A stretch of 23,548 nucleotides of DNA from Gemmatimonadota bacterium (GTDB lineage Bacteria > Gemmatimonadota > Gemmatimonadetes > Gemmatimonadales > GWC2-71-9): NCBI GenBank assembly GCA_016180765.1, contig JACPAP010000128.1, forward strand, positions 1 to 23,548. The letters run 5' to 3'. Shown piece by piece: positions 7,675 to 14,753 of the stretch. A program made the translations under genes and the position numbers. Each line of letters begins with the position of its first letter. Position 1 is the first letter of the stretch. A model generated the notes under the pieces. It was not told the DNA's origin. It saw only the letters and a list, made by a program, of their open reading frames with translations, and did not search any database.

Positions 7675-8711
7675 TGCCCGGCGACCCGGTCGAGCTGGCG
7701 CGGGAGCTGGTGCGCATCGAGTCACCCACCGGGGAGGAGGGCGCGGTCGGTGAGTTTCTCGCGCGGCACCTCGAGGCCAAGGGCTACGACGTACAACGCC
7801 AGCAGGTGACCCCGGGCCGGTTCAATGTCTTTGCCACCACGGAGCCGCCTGTCGTCGTGCTCTCGACCCATATGGATACCGTGCCCCCTTCGTTGCCCGT
7901 GCGAGAGGACGACACCTACCTCTACGGCCGCGGCAGCGCCGACGCCAAGGGCATCATCGCGGCGCAGGTGGCCGCGGCGGAGCGTCTCGCTGCGCATGGG
8001 GAACGGCGCGTGGCCCTGCTGTTCGTGGTGGGCGAAGAGTTAACCGCGGACGGAGCGCGGGCCGCGGCAACCCTGGAGCCCAAGGGCCGCTATCTCATCA
8101 ATGGCGAGCCGACCGACAACCGGATGGCGCGGGGGCACAAGGGCATGCTCCGCCTGGAGCTCCGCGCCCGCGGCCGCGCGGCTCATTCGGCCTATCCCGA
8201 GGAAGGTGAGTCGGCCATCGAGCCCGTCCTGGACGCCCTGGAACGGGTCCGCCGCCTGCCCTTGCCCGACGACCCGGAGCTGGGGGGCTGCACACTCAAC
8301 ATCGGTACCATCGCGGGCGGCACCAGGCCGAACGTGATCCCGGATGCGTGCCGGGCCGAGCTGTTGTTCCGCACCGTGGGGGCCAACGGCGAGCTGCTGG
8401 CCGCCGTTCGGACGGCGGCCGGGGAACGCGTGGAGGTCGTGGTGGCCCACGACGCGCCGCCGGTCCGGCTGCGCGTGCTCCCCGGGTTCGAGCCCACGCT
8501 GGTGCGCTTCGGGACCGATGTCCCGTGGCTGGAAGCGTGGGGCGAGCGGTTCCTCATGGGCCCCGGCTCCATCACGGTGGCGCACACGGATCACGAGCGG
8601 GTGGCGAAGCGGGAGCTGGAGGAGGCCGTGGAGCTCTACCAGCAGGCGGCTCTGGCGCTGCTCAACGAAGCAGGGCCGGCTTACCCACACGGAGCGCTTC
8701 GGTCCGACTAG
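7674..8711 (+). CDS. M20-family metallopeptidase (ArgE/DapE/LysK type)
   Basis: A cytoplasmic di-zinc amidohydrolase or deacylase; the substrate is uncertain (acetyl-amino acid, succinyl-diaminopimelate or LysW-linked lysine are family possibilities). Over 345 residues the metal-site motifs appear in order: STHMDTVPP (64-72, H66 and catalytic D68), YGRGSADAKG (84-93, bridging D90), VVGEEL (118-123, catalytic E121 and ligand E122), INGEPTDN (142-149, E145) and AHTDHER near 303-309 (H304). RGRAAHSAYPEEGESA marks the dimerisation-domain histidine. The start ATG at 7674 shares one base with the ctaA stop (TGATG). At 345 residues it is a little shorter than ArgE or DapE and closer to LysK. No lysine or arginine pathway gene lies next to it, so no symbol is assigned. 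Confidence 0.9.
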   Translation: MPGDPVELARELVRIESPTGEEGAVGEFLARHLEAKGYDVQRQQVTPGRFNVFATTEPPVVVLSTHMDTVPPSLPVREDDTYLYGRGSADAKGIIAAQVAAAERLAAHGERRVALLFVVGEELTADGARAAATLEPKGRYLINGEPTDNRMARGHKGMLRLELRARGRAAHSAYPEEGESAIEPVLDALERVRRLPLPDDPELGGCTLNIGTIAGGTRPNVIPDACRAELLFRTVGANGELLAAVRTAAGERVEVVVAHDAPPVRLRVLPGFEPTLVRFGTDVPWLEAWGERFLMGPGSITVAHTDHERVAKRELEEAVELYQQAALALLNEAGPAYPHGALRSD

Positions 8712-8797
8712 GTCTCTTCGCGCGCTGCAGTTCCGCGCGCGCCGCAGACGACGACGGTTCACATGGCGCGCGCTTCACTGACGCGCGCTCAGAGACC
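8711..8797. terminator. Nested inverted repeats between convergent peptidase genes (possible bidirectional terminator)
   Basis: Outer arms 8711-8725 (GGTCTCTTCGCGCGC) and 8783-8797 pair at 13 of 15 positions; inner arms GCGCGCGCC (8735-8743) and GGCGCGCGC (8765-8773) pair perfectly. The structure begins at the last base of the M20 stop codon and lies 42 bases from the end of the convergent M24 gene. There is no T-run on either strand, so a stabilising or Rho-assisted end is more likely than a canonical intrinsic terminator. Confidence 0.5.
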
Positions 8798-8839
8798 CAC
8801 TCGGACCTCAGCTGCTCCGTGTCCCGGTCCCTGCCCGCG

Positions 8840-10012
8840 CTACTTGGGCAGGATCAACTCCCGTTGGATTTCCCCGGGCGTCACCACCGGCCCCGCATCG
8901 GTCAGGAACACGTTCACCTCGCTGCGCACGCCGAACCGTCCTTCAAGGTAGACACCAGGCTCTACCGAGAAGCCCACACCCGGCAGCAGCTCGCGCGAGT
9001 CGTTGGTCTCGAAGTTGTCGATGTTGGGGCCGGAACCGTGGAGGTCCGCGTCGATCGAGTGGCCGGTGCGGTGGGTGAAGAACTCCCCGTACCCCCGCTC
9101 CGTGATGAGGCCGCGGGAGGCGTCGTCCAGCGCGGCGCCGGTCATCCCGCCGCCGGGACGCCACTGGGCGCGGAGTTTGTCGAGCACGGCATCCCGGGCG
9201 TCCCGCACGGCCGCCCACACGCGCCCCACCTCGTCCGGGACGCTCCCGCCGGCGAATCCCATCCAGGTTTGATCCGCGAACACCGTGTCCGGCTGGGTCC
9301 GGGCCCAGAGGTCGAGCAGCACCACCTCTCCGGCGCGTAATACCGCATCGGCGCCCTCGCGCGGCTCGTAATGGGGATTGGCGGCGTTGGCGGCGAAGGC
9401 CACGATGGGCGGGTCCGGCACCAGGAGCCCGGCGGATTCCATGCGCTGGCGCACCCGAGCCTGCACCTGCGCCTCGCGCGCGGACCCGGCCTGCCGCACG
9501 ACGTCCGCCACGGTCGCGCGCGCGATCCGCGCCAGCAGCTCGGCCGCCTTTTGGTGCTCGGCCTGGTCCTGGGCGGACCAGCCGGCGGCGAACCGGCTGA
9601 TGAGCGGGGCCGAGCTCACGATGGTGGCCCCGAGGCGCTCCAGCAGCTTGGCCGCGCCGGAGGGCACCCGATCCAGATACGGCACGTCGCCGTCCGGCGA
9701 GATCTCCATCGCCACCCGGCGACCGCGAAGCAGCAAGGCGAGCTGCTGCTGCAGCTCGCGCCAGCTGGCGTAGGCCCGCACCTCGCCCGGGAACTCCGGC
9801 AGCACGTGCCGTTCGATCCGGTGCACCAGCGCCACGGGGCCGCCGGTCGCGGGGAGCCAGACGAACACTCGGCGGGTGATGAATCCGCCGATCCCCGCGA
9901 CCCGCCGCGCGACGGGGTTGGAGCCCTTGAAATCATACAGCAGCCACGCGTCGAGCCCGGACGCCCTCAGCGCGGCGCGCAGTTCCTGGAGATCGAGCCG
10001 CAAGGCGGCCAT
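8840..10012 (-). CDS. M24-family metallopeptidase (Xaa-Pro aminopeptidase/dipeptidase-like)
   Basis: Predicted cytoplasmic di-metal peptidase that removes or cleaves at Xaa-Pro. The 390-residue protein has an N-terminal creatinase-like domain (about 1-160) and a C-terminal pita-bread domain with the metal ligands in order: Asp in VVLLDLWAR, Asp in VFADQTWMGF, His in FFTHRTGHSID, Glu in GVGFSVEPGVYLEG and Glu in GVRSEVNVFLTDAG. DLHGSGPNIDNFETNDSREL between the His and first Glu is typical of the bacterial DLWA branch. Start ATG 10012 is supported by GGAGGAG just upstream and by the family-like start; the frame stays open 47 codons further, but over the preceding gene. It follows the V4R-like gene by two bases, so the two should be co-translated. 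It converges on the M20 gene across nested inverted repeats. Confidence 0.92.
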   Translation of the reverse strand: MAALRLDLQELRAALRASGLDAWLLYDFKGSNPVARRVAGIGGFITRRVFVWLPATGGPVALVHRIERHVLPEFPGEVRAYASWRELQQQLALLLRGRRVAMEISPDGDVPYLDRVPSGAAKLLERLGATIVSSAPLISRFAAGWSAQDQAEHQKAAELLARIARATVADVVRQAGSAREAQVQARVRQRMESAGLLVPDPPIVAFAANAANPHYEPREGADAVLRAGEVVLLDLWARTQPDTVFADQTWMGFAGGSVPDEVGRVWAAVRDARDAVLDKLRAQWRPGGGMTGAALDDASRGLITERGYGEFFTHRTGHSIDADLHGSGPNIDNFETNDSRELLPGVGFSVEPGVYLEGRFGVRSEVNVFLTDAGPVVTPGEIQRELILPK

Positions 10013-10014
10013 GG

Positions 10015-10653
10015 TCACTCCTCCTCCGGCGGGCCCGCCCGCCAGTGGCACGCCCCGTCGCCGCGACCGCGACAGGTGTCGTGCAGTAGGGCACCGTCGA
10101 ACGGGGTGAAGATACGCAACAGCTCCGCCACGGCGGAGCCGAAGAACCCACACGCCGCGCCGCCGGGCGTGGCCCGAACGGCGATGGAGTCGTCCATACT
10201 AGCGGCGAGGGTCGCGCCGTCGCGACGCAACACCACCCCAAACACATCCGCGGCCGCGCGGCGCGCCAAGAACCTCCCGAAACCGGGGGGCAGCAGGTGA
10301 CGCAGCAGGCGGAGCGTGCCCGGCACGCGGGCCGCCGCCAGGCGCGCCGCCCGACGGCCGGCCTCCGCGTAGACCAGGCCGGCGTCGGCGCGACGGCCCA
10401 CCAGCCGCAGCAGCGCGGTGACCTCCTCCCCGTCCACCCGCTTGTCCGCCCGCGCCAGCCCGCCGTACCGCTGGATCTGGGCCACCACGGTGCGGTTCAT
10501 GCCCAGCCGCTTCACCACCAGCTCGTCATGGAACTCTTCGAGCCCGTCGTCGGTTGGAAGATCGAGCGCGCGGACGGCCTCGAACAGCGCCAGCGGGATG
10601 ATGGCGTGCGCGCGGAACGGGATGCCGGTGGTCACCCGGTGCGTGAGCGGCAT
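10015..10653 (-). CDS. V4R (4-vinyl reductase-like) domain protein, putative ligand-binding
   Basis: Not firmly recognised over its full 212 residues. The last ~45 residues, ACGFFGSAVAELLRIF followed by DTCRGRGDGACHWRA, resemble the end of V4R domains, with a glycine/aromatic helix and a Cys-x-GxGD-x-x-C-x-aromatic motif; this family binds small hydrophobic ligands or porphyrin-like molecules. The N-terminal half (LALFEAVRALDLP, then a helical Arg/Ala-rich region) has no recognised domain. No signal peptide or membrane segment is seen. The start ATG at 10653 was chosen because the frame upstream runs through the divergent promoter region; no strong Shine-Dalgarno is visible, and a GTG six codons in is possible. 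It lies two bases before the M24 peptidase gene and is divergent from the ECF sigma gene, so it may be a ligand-sensing partner or regulon member. That role is inference. Confidence 0.62.
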   Translation of the reverse strand: MPLTHRVTTGIPFRAHAIIPLALFEAVRALDLPTDDGLEEFHDELVVKRLGMNRTVVAQIQRYGGLARADKRVDGEEVTALLRLVGRRADAGLVYAEAGRRAARLAAARVPGTLRLLRHLLPPGFGRFLARRAAADVFGVVLRRDGATLAASMDDSIAVRATPGGAACGFFGSAVAELLRIFTPFDGALLHDTCRGRGDGACHWRAGPPEEE

Positions 10654-10782
10654 GGCGGAGGAAGGGGCGCAAGGTAGCACGGAAGCGCCCTCCCTTCCAG
10701 GGGACCATTGCCTAGCACGGGACGCGAAGCGATTGTAAAGCTCCTCCACCACCGTGCACATGCCTGTCCCGAGGTCGCGGCC

Positions 10783-11349
10783 GTGACGCCGACCACCGAG
10801 GAGCGCCGCCGCCAGTTCGAGGCCGAGGCGTTGCCCCACCTGGACGCGGTGTACCGGTACGCCCACACGCTCGCGGGGGATCCGACGCAGGCAGAGGACT
10901 TGACGCAGGAGACCATGTTGAAGGCCCTTCGCGCCTGGCATCAGTTCGAGCGCGGCTCCAACGCCCGCGCCTGGCTGCTCACCATCCTGCGAAACACCTT
11001 CATCAACGAATACCGGCGCCGGCAGCATCAGGGCGAGACCGTGGACCTCGCAGGCCTGGAGCCGTACCACGTGTTCCGGGAGGTCCAGGAGGTGGACCCG
11101 GAGGGACGGTTCTTCGCCAACATCGTGGACGACGAAGTGCTCCGGGCCATTGGGGCGCTGCCGGAGGAGTTTCGGGAGGTCGTGTGGTTGAGCGACGTCG
11201 AAGGATTCCCCTACGCCGAAGTCGCCAGGCTGCTCGAGGTGCCCATCGGGACGGTGAAGTCGCGGCTGTTCCGCGCCCGCCACGCGCTCCAGCAGCGCCT
11301 GTACGACTACGCCGTAGAGATGGGGTACGTGAAACGGAGGGCCTCATGA
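10783..11349 (+). CDS. ECF sigma factor, SigR/RpoE-like
   Basis: Directs RNA polymerase to stress promoters. The 188-residue protein has a sigma-2 region (about 10-80), with AEDLTQETMLKALRAW for core binding and NARAWLLTILRNTFINEYRR for -10 recognition, and a sigma-4 region (about 125-180) with LPEEFREVVWLSDVEGFPY and the helix-turn-helix VPIGTVKSRLFRARHALQ. The NARAWLL-TILRNTFIN-YR pattern and the neighbouring RsrA-like protein place it nearest the SigR (thiol-oxidative stress) type. Start GTG 10783 was preferred over an in-frame TTG at 10708 because GAGG lies eight bases upstream and homologues begin close to the ERRRQFEAEALP segment. The stop overlaps the anti-sigma start by four bases (ATGA). 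Autoregulation is expected from the family, but I could not find a convincing SigR-type promoter (GGAAT-18-GTT) upstream. Confidence 0.93.
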   Translation: MTPTTEERRRQFEAEALPHLDAVYRYAHTLAGDPTQAEDLTQETMLKALRAWHQFERGSNARAWLLTILRNTFINEYRRRQHQGETVDLAGLEPYHVFREVQEVDPEGRFFANIVDDEVLRAIGALPEEFREVVWLSDVEGFPYAEVARLLEVPIGTVKSRLFRARHALQQRLYDYAVEMGYVKRRAS

Positions 11350-11600
11350 GCGCCGCCCCTCGCTCCATTGATTGCCGGGAGGCGGTCGAGCGCCTCTACG
11401 AATACCTGGACCAGGAGCTCACGCCCGAGGTCCGCGCGGAGGTGGAGCACCACCTCCGGAGCTGCGCCGGATGCTTCCGGCACTTCGACTTCGAACGGGC
11501 TTTCCTGCGGTTCCTGGAGGCACGGGCCCGGGGCCGCGGCGCGGGGCCGGAGGTCAAGCAGCGCATCCTGCGAGAGTTGTTCGGGCCGGAGGAGGCGTGA
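11346..11600 (+). CDS. Zinc anti-sigma factor, RsrA-like putative thiol redox sensor
   Basis: Expected to bind and silence the preceding sigma factor until oxidised. The 84-residue protein has the ZAS motif H36-x3-C40-x2-C43 (VEHHLRSCAGC) and a single upstream cysteine, C10 (SIDCREAVERLYEYLDQEL). In Streptomyces RsrA the zinc ligands are C11, H37, C41 and C44, and a disulfide from C11 releases the sigma factor; here the four residues occur with the same spacing and no other cysteines are present. The rest is the helical sigma-binding tail (ERAFLRFLE, then VKQRILRELFG). ATGA overlap with the sigma gene and GTGA overlap with the DUF92 gene indicate translational coupling. The zinc-binding and partner role is strong; redox sensing is inferred from residue conservation. 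Confidence 0.9.
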   Translation: MSAAPRSIDCREAVERLYEYLDQELTPEVRAEVEHHLRSCAGCFRHFDFERAFLRFLEARARGRGAGPEVKQRILRELFGPEEA

Positions 11601-12298
11601 CCCTCCGCTGGCTGACGGCGGACGGGGCCGTGGCCGCGGTGATAGTCGGCGCTCTGGTGTTCTGGGGCGCCGGCGCCAGCGGCGTCGCGCTGCTGGCGCT
11701 CTTCTTCGTGTCGGGAAGCCTCCTCACGGAGTGGAATGAGCGGCAGAGGCGGGAGAAGCGGCAGAAGCGGCAGGGCAATCGAAGGAACGAGGCCGAGGCT
11801 CCTCTGCCGCCTCCGCCGCTTCTGCCGCCGCTGCGCAACGCCCGTCAGGTGCTCGCGAACGGCGGTTGGGCCGCCGCCGGGGCGCTCGTGGTTCCCTGGA
11901 GGCCCGACCTCGGATGGGCCGTGCTGCTGGGCTCGCTGGCGACCGCACAAGCGGACACCTGGGCCACCGAGATCGGTGCTCACGCCGCTCGCCCCCCGAG
12001 GCTGATCACCACCGCCCGCCCGGTTCCAGCCGGGACGTCGGGTGGCGTCACTCCCCTGGGCACCGGCGCCGGCGTGCTGGGCGCCACCCTCCTGGCGGGC
12101 CTCGGCCTCTGGCTCGGCGTGCCTCTTCGGATCGCGGCGCTGGGGACCCTGGTGGGTGTGTTCGGGATGATGGTGGACTCGGTTCTCGGCGCGACGCTCG
12201 AAGGCGACGGGCGGCTCGACAATGACGGCGTCAACCTGGCAGCCACGTCGGTTGGCGCTCTCGCTTCGGTCGCCCTGACCCAGGTGGTTGGTGCGTGA
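11597..12298 (+). CDS. DUF92-family membrane protein (related to plant VTE6 phytyl-phosphate kinase)
   Basis: An integral membrane protein of 233 residues with about five hydrophobic segments. The DUF92 signatures are LANGGWAAAGALV (86-98), GSLATAQADTWATEIG, TSGGVTPLGTGAG and the C-terminal DNDGVN. The only biochemically assigned member I know of is Arabidopsis VTE6, a phytyl-phosphate kinase; most bacterial members are unassigned, so a prenyl-phosphate kinase role is possible but unproven. Start GTG 11597 overlaps the anti-sigma stop (GTGA) and the stop overlaps the next start (GTGA). Residues 48-79 are unusual: a charged tripeptide run (RQR, REK, RQK, RQG) followed by a proline-leucine run (PLP, PPP, LLP), encoded by a palindromic 9-base repeat array at 11740-11828 that seems to have been inserted in a cytoplasmic loop without breaking the frame. 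Confidence 0.88.
   Translation: MTLRWLTADGAVAAVIVGALVFWGAGASGVALLALFFVSGSLLTEWNERQRREKRQKRQGNRRNEAEAPLPPPPLLPPLRNARQVLANGGWAAAGALVVPWRPDLGWAVLLGSLATAQADTWATEIGAHAARPPRLITTARPVPAGTSGGVTPLGTGAGVLGATLLAGLGLWLGVPLRIAALGTLVGVFGMMVDSVLGATLEGDGRLDNDGVNLAATSVGALASVALTQVVGA
11740..11828. repeat. In-frame head-to-head GCGGCAGAR repeat array inside the DUF92 gene
   Basis: Four direct 9-base units (11740-11775: GCGGCAGAG, GCGGGAGAA, GCGGCAGAA, GCGGCAGGG), a 26-base spacer, then three inverted units (11802-11828: CTCTGCCGC, CTCCGCCGC, TTCTGCCGC). The arms can pair into a long hairpin. Because the unit is nine bases, the frame is kept and the protein carries tripeptide repeats. The same unit and symmetry appear in the intergenic element at 6671-6718. 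Confidence 0.85.
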
Positions 12299-13488
12299 CG
12301 GCGCCCTGCCCGCCGACCTACGATGCCGTAGTGATCGGCGCGGGGCCCGCAGGGAGCGCCACCGCAGCCCGCCTCGCGCAAGCCGGCTTCGACGTGCTGC
12401 TGCTGGATCGTGCCCGGTTTCCCCGCCCCAAACCGTGCGCCGAGTATGTGAGCCCCGGAGCCGTGGAAGCCCTGCACCGGCTGGGCGCGCTGCGACCCAT
12501 ACTGGAGGAAGGCCCGGCGCGGCTCAGGGGCATGCGGGTCGTGGGGCCCGACGGAGGCGGCTTTACCGGCCGGTTCCTCCGGGGCTGGGGGCTGGGTGTG
12601 CCGCGGGAGCGACTCGACCTCCATATCGCGGCCGCCGCCCAGCGCGCCGGCGCGCAGCTCCTGCAAGGCGTCACGTTCGAATCGCTGGCTCCGGCGCAGG
12701 GCGGCGTGTGGGTGCGGGTGCGCTCCGGCGACAGCAGCATTGGCCTCCGGGCGCGGGTGGTGATCGGCGCCGACGGACTCAACTCCCGGGTGGCCCACCA
12801 GCTCGGCCTGGCCCGTCGCAGCGGCCCCACGCGGGCGGCGTTGGTGGCTCACGCCCTAGGAGTCGCCGGTATGGGGGACGTGGGCGAGATGCACGTCGGC
12901 GCGGCGGGTTACGCGGGGTTGGCACCGCTGGGCGACGGCATCACCAACGTGGCGGTGGTGGTGGACCTCGCGAGGGATGGTATCCGGGCCCCCGTGTCCG
13001 CGGCGTTCCAGGAGCAGCTGGCGCAATTCCCCAGTCTGCGTGGGCGGTTGGACGACGTCGAGACCATCTCACCGGTGCGCGCCGTGGGGCCCTTCGGACG
13101 CACCACGCGGCGGGCCAGCGCGGAGCGCGCGCTGCTGGTAGGAGACGCGGCGGACTTCTACGATCCGTTCACGGGCGAAGGCGTGTACGCCGCGCTCCAA
13201 GGTGCCGAGCTGGCCGCGGCGTGCGCCGCGGTGGCGCTCGGCCGCGATCGGCTGGGTGCGCGGCACCTGGCGTGGTATGACCGCATGCGGCGGGAGGCCT
13301 TCGCCGCGAAGTGGACCCTGGAGCGCATCGTGAGCTGGGTGATCTCCCGGCCCGGGGCGCTGAGACACGTCGCGGCCCGATTGGCGCGCCGGCCCGAACT
13401 GGCCGATCTGCTGGTGAGCGTCACGGCACACGCGGCGCCACCATCGCGGGTGTTCCGGCCGTCCTATGTTTGGCGCCTGGTCAACTGA
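12295..13488 (+). CDS. FAD-dependent oxidoreductase, geranylgeranyl-reductase family
   Basis: A predicted flavoprotein of 397 residues that reduces prenyl double bonds or hydroxylates/dehydrogenates a ring substrate; the family covers both. Visible motifs: the Rossmann dinucleotide fold DAVVIGAGPAG (10-20) with LLLDR at its end, PKPCAEYVSPGA (45-56, matching the PKPC(G/A) loop of geranylgeranyl-reductase-like enzymes), VVIGADGLNSRVA (155-167) and GDAADFYDPFTGEGV (283-297, FAD ribityl/phosphate binding). The C-terminal ~80 residues are helical and Arg/Ala-rich. The GTG start overlaps the DUF92 stop by four bases (GTGA), so it is part of the sigma-led operon. Its neighbour, three bases downstream, is a flavin reductase that could supply reduced flavin. 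Co-occurrence with the methyltransferase recalls type III polyketide clusters, but no chalcone-synthase-like gene is present here. Confidence 0.9.
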   Translation: MTAPCPPTYDAVVIGAGPAGSATAARLAQAGFDVLLLDRARFPRPKPCAEYVSPGAVEALHRLGALRPILEEGPARLRGMRVVGPDGGGFTGRFLRGWGLGVPRERLDLHIAAAAQRAGAQLLQGVTFESLAPAQGGVWVRVRSGDSSIGLRARVVIGADGLNSRVAHQLGLARRSGPTRAALVAHALGVAGMGDVGEMHVGAAGYAGLAPLGDGITNVAVVVDLARDGIRAPVSAAFQEQLAQFPSLRGRLDDVETISPVRAVGPFGRTTRRASAERALLVGDAADFYDPFTGEGVYAALQGAELAAACAAVALGRDRLGARHLAWYDRMRREAFAAKWTLERIVSWVISRPGALRHVAARLARRPELADLLVSVTAHAAPPSRVFRPSYVWRLVN

Positions 13489-13491
13489 CAC

Positions 13492-13980
13492 ATGACGCCG
13501 CCCGCCGATCCCACACAGTTCCGGCAACTCCTCGGCCGGTTCGCCACCGGCGTCACGGTGGTCACGGCGCTCGATCCCAGCGGGCGCCCGGCGGGTATGA
13601 CGGCCAGCGCGCTCGCGTCCGTCTCACTCGACCCACCGCTGCTCCTGGTCTGCGTGGGCTTGCAGGCCGAGTTTCACAAAGCCATGAGCGCGGCGGCGCG
13701 ATTCGCGGTCAACGTGCTGGCCGCGGACCAGGAGCACCTGTCCCGCCAATTCGCCGCCACAGGGAGAGAGCATTTTGCCGGCGTCGCACATCACGCGGGC
13801 CCCCACGGGCTCCCTCTGCTAGATGGCGTCGTGGCGCACGTCTTCTGCGACCGCTGGGACCGGCACGAGGCCGGCGATCACACGGTCTTCTTTGGGCTGG
13901 TCACCGGAGGCGAGACGTTCGAGCGACCGCCGCTGGTGTACTTCCGCAGCCAGTACACGACCACCGGGGACTCGCGGTGA
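13492..13980 (+). CDS. Flavin reductase domain protein (HpaC/RutF-like, FMN-binding split barrel)
   Basis: Predicted NAD(P)H:flavin oxidoreductase providing reduced flavin to a partner oxygenase, or a flavin-binding protein. The 162-residue protein has LGRFATGVTVVTA (14-26), GMTASALASVSLDPPLLLV (35-53, the phosphate-binding signature), FAVNVLAADQEHLSRQFA and GDHTVFFGLVTGG near the C-terminus, all typical of the split-barrel family at its normal size. It starts three bases after the FAD oxidoreductase stop (TGACACATG) and its stop overlaps the methyltransferase start (GTGA). The upstream flavoprotein is the obvious partner, but a geranylgeranyl reductase would not normally need a diffusible flavin, so the pair hints at a monooxygenase or an unusual electron route. 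Confidence 0.92.
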   Translation: MTPPADPTQFRQLLGRFATGVTVVTALDPSGRPAGMTASALASVSLDPPLLLVCVGLQAEFHKAMSAAARFAVNVLAADQEHLSRQFAATGREHFAGVAHHAGPHGLPLLDGVVAHVFCDRWDRHEAGDHTVFFGLVTGGETFERPPLVYFRSQYTTTGDSR

Positions 13981-14753
13981 CCCTGGCCCCGTCCCACCCG
14001 CATGCGGCCAACTCTCCAGTGGGAGGGCCAGCTCGGGTTGGAACGGGGCTGGCCGTCTCGCCCCTCGGGCGCGAAGCGTTAGACGCACCCGGCGCACACC
14101 CGGCGTTGGTGGAAGCCATGCTCAAGGACATCGCCCGGGTGAACGCGTTGCTGGGGGGCCGCGCGGCCGCCGGGTTCGGTTTCGACCGGCTGCTCGAAGG
14201 GGCGACCCCGGACGCTCGGCTCACGTTGCTGGACGTGGGAGCGGGAAGTGGCGACCTCGCGCGATACCTCGCGGGCCGGGCGGCCAAGCGCGGCGTGGCG
14301 CTCGCGCCCCTGATCATCGAGCGGCACCCAGTTGCGGCACGGCTATGCCGGCGGACGGGACTGACCACCGCCGTGGGCGATGGCGGCCAGCTCCCGCTGG
14401 CCGATCATTCGGTGGACGTCGTGCTCGCCAGCCAGCTGCTGCACCACCTGGAGCGTGGCTCCGCCGTGTCGCTCCTCGTCGAGCTGGATCGCGTGGCCCG
14501 GCTGGGCGTGATCGTGGCCGACCTCCGGCGGCACCCGATGGCGGCATTGGGCATCTGGCTGGCGTCGTATCCCCTGCGTCTGCATCCCATCACGCGCCGG
14601 GATGGCGTGACGTCGGTCCGCCGCGGGTTCACGCGCCACGAGCTGGCGCAGTTGTTGCGCGAGGCGGGAGTCACGGGTGCCGTGTTCCGCCGTCCGGGCT
14701 ATCGGCTGGTGGCGGTGTGGAGGGCGGCGGAGGTGGGGCGTGCGGACCGTTGA
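13977..14753 (+). CDS. Class I SAM-dependent methyltransferase
   Basis: Predicted small-molecule O- or C-methyltransferase, 258 residues. Motif I LLDVGAGSGD (84-93) binds AdoMet; IIERHP (113-118) ends with the acidic residue for the ribose; ADHSVDVVLASQLLHHLE (142-159) gives motif IV and post-motif residues of the UbiE/MenG-like type 11 family. A 60-residue N-terminal helical extension with LKDIARVNALLGG precedes the fold, as in methyltransferases found beside type III polyketide synthases (recollection of family patterns, not a search). The GTG start overlaps the flavin reductase stop by four bases, and the last 14 bases overlap the SRPBCC gene. The operon suggests that its substrate is a product of the neighbouring flavoprotein or ketosynthase. 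Confidence 0.9.
   Translation: MTLAPSHPHAANSPVGGPARVGTGLAVSPLGREALDAPGAHPALVEAMLKDIARVNALLGGRAAAGFGFDRLLEGATPDARLTLLDVGAGSGDLARYLAGRAAKRGVALAPLIIERHPVAARLCRRTGLTTAVGDGGQLPLADHSVDVVLASQLLHHLERGSAVSLLVELDRVARLGVIVADLRRHPMAALGIWLASYPLRLHPITRRDGVTSVRRGFTRHELAQLLREAGVTGAVFRRPGYRLVAVWRAAEVGRADR

Noticed and set aside
10708..10782. TTG start 25 codons upstream for the sigma factor
   Set aside because: No ribosome site and no sigma-like sequence; the GTG at 10783 has GAGG eight bases upstream.
10654..10782. SigR-type promoter (GGAAT-18-GTT) for autoregulation of the sigma operon
   Set aside because: GGAAG at 10681-10685 is the nearest -35-like site, but nothing resembling GTT lies at the right distance.
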